Shown: piece by piece, positions 4,623-5,078 of the stretch | How the letters are laid out: each line of letters opens with the position of its first letter | Position numbering within the stretch: the stretch's first letter is position 1 | Assembly (NCBI GenBank): GCA_020355145.1 | Contig: CP070660.1 | Coordinates: forward strand, 507,921-512,998 | DNA: 5,078 nt | Direction: 5' to 3' | Source: Deltaproteobacteria bacterium | GTDB lineage: Bacteria > Desulfobacterota > DSM-4660 > Desulfatiglandales > B25-G16 | Notes under the pieces: generated by a model | The model's database searches: none | Seen by the model: only the letters and a program-made list of their open reading frames with translations | Told to the model about the DNA's origin: nothing | Position numbers and translations under genes: made by a program

Positions 4623-5078
4623 TTATCTTTTAGGATACCCTATTGGCATAGCGCACAAAGGTATTTCATCTTCCTTTAGTTTCAATTTTTCCCTTATTAC
4701 ATCTCCTTTTATACCAAGTACAAAAGAGGTCCCTAAATTCAATGCATTGGTTATTAGATAGATATTCTGTCCAATACATCCTGCTGTTGCATATGCAACC
4801 GGTATCTTTGCCTCTTCTTTAACTAAGGGATGAAATTTAGATCGATCTGCAGTGAAGACTATAGTATGAGAGGCCTCGCCCACATATTTTTGTCTGGCGA
4901 TCTGCCTTCTTACATCCTCATCCGAGATAGATCTTAATTCGTGTTTGGGGACATCATAAATATAGATTCCCTTATTAGAGACAACGTATAGATTAATATA
5001 ATACTTCCCATATGAAGAAGGGGCTGTACGCTTACCATCTGGCCTATTAATACCGTTTGCTGCCCACAGGATGGTCGA
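4623..5078 (-). CDS. Nitroreductase-family protein, C-terminal part (runs off window)
   Basis: The frame is open from the window edge to TAA at 4625-4623, giving the last 151 residues. The beginning is missing at the edge. Nitroreductase-fold proteins are FMN-dependent oxidoreductases, usually dimers. The visible segment ILWAANGINRPDGKRTAPSS (residues 3-22) is the family's lWAa.G.trpdgkRtaPSa region that binds FMN. INLYVVSNKGIYIYD (28-42) is the following strand pair. VAYATAGCIGQNIYLITNALNLG (94-116) is the conserved helix where family members have G...QN..L.A..lGLg. PIGYPKR at the end is the usual C-terminal PiGyp motif. A GTG at 4883 opens a shorter frame but is clearly internal, because homology continues upstream. 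The substrate cannot be told; the family includes nitro-compound, flavin and peptide-modifying (SagB-like) enzymes. No terminator is evident after the stop. Confidence 0.87.
   Translation of the reverse strand, partial: STILWAANGINRPDGKRTAPSSYGKYYINLYVVSNKGIYIYDVPKHELRSISDEDVRRQIARQKYVGEASHTIVFTADRSKFHPLVKEEAKIPVAYATAGCIGQNIYLITNALNLGTSFVLGIKGDVIREKLKLKEDEIPLCAMPIGYPKR

Noticed and set aside
4567..4761. 64-residue plus-strand frame
   Set aside because: Antisense to the well-supported nitroreductase gene for most of its length.

Overview
The window is bacterial: compact genes with Shine-Dalgarno sites, an overlapping gene pair, sigma70-like promoter words and insertion-sequence debris. GC content is moderate. 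The speD variant, the nitroreductase and a GAGCTC/TTCGAC-type intergenic repeat recall environmental Desulfobacterota or related anaerobes, but no marker gene here fixes the lineage.

Layout from left to right. Bases 1-131 look like the 3' end of an IS200/IS605-type element, with three successive hairpins and possibly the last codons of a tnpB. It abuts a complete S-adenosylmethionine decarboxylase gene (speD, 157-564) of polyamine synthesis. After a non-coding gap carrying a candidate promoter and a ribosome-binding-site hairpin come two overlapping plus-strand genes (853-2464). The first is a Panacea/SocA-like (DUF4065) protein. The second is an unrecognised 385-residue protein with two CxxC pairs and a restriction-endonuclease-like D...ExT core. 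This looks like an antitoxin-first toxin-antitoxin or defence pair and is the most interesting system in the window.

Two minus-strand genes follow, convergent to that pair: an 82-residue orphan (2510-2758) and a 301-residue helical orphan (2924-3829). A hairpin followed by a T-rich stretch lies between them and probably ends the longer gene. Bases 3943-4119 hold a 167-bp miniature inverted-repeat element with 16-bp perfect terminal inverted repeats and a GTAAT target duplication. Next to it is a 45-residue minus-strand membrane peptide with a good ribosome-binding site, overlapped antisense by a short plus-strand open frame.

Bases 4331-4622 are non-coding and contain nested palindromes and a dispersed-repeat-like stretch. 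The right edge (4623-5078, minus) is the C-terminal part of a nitroreductase-family protein that runs off the window. Apart from the proposed antitoxin/toxin pair, nothing suggests the genes form one pathway; the region reads as accessory DNA with repeated mobile-element activity.
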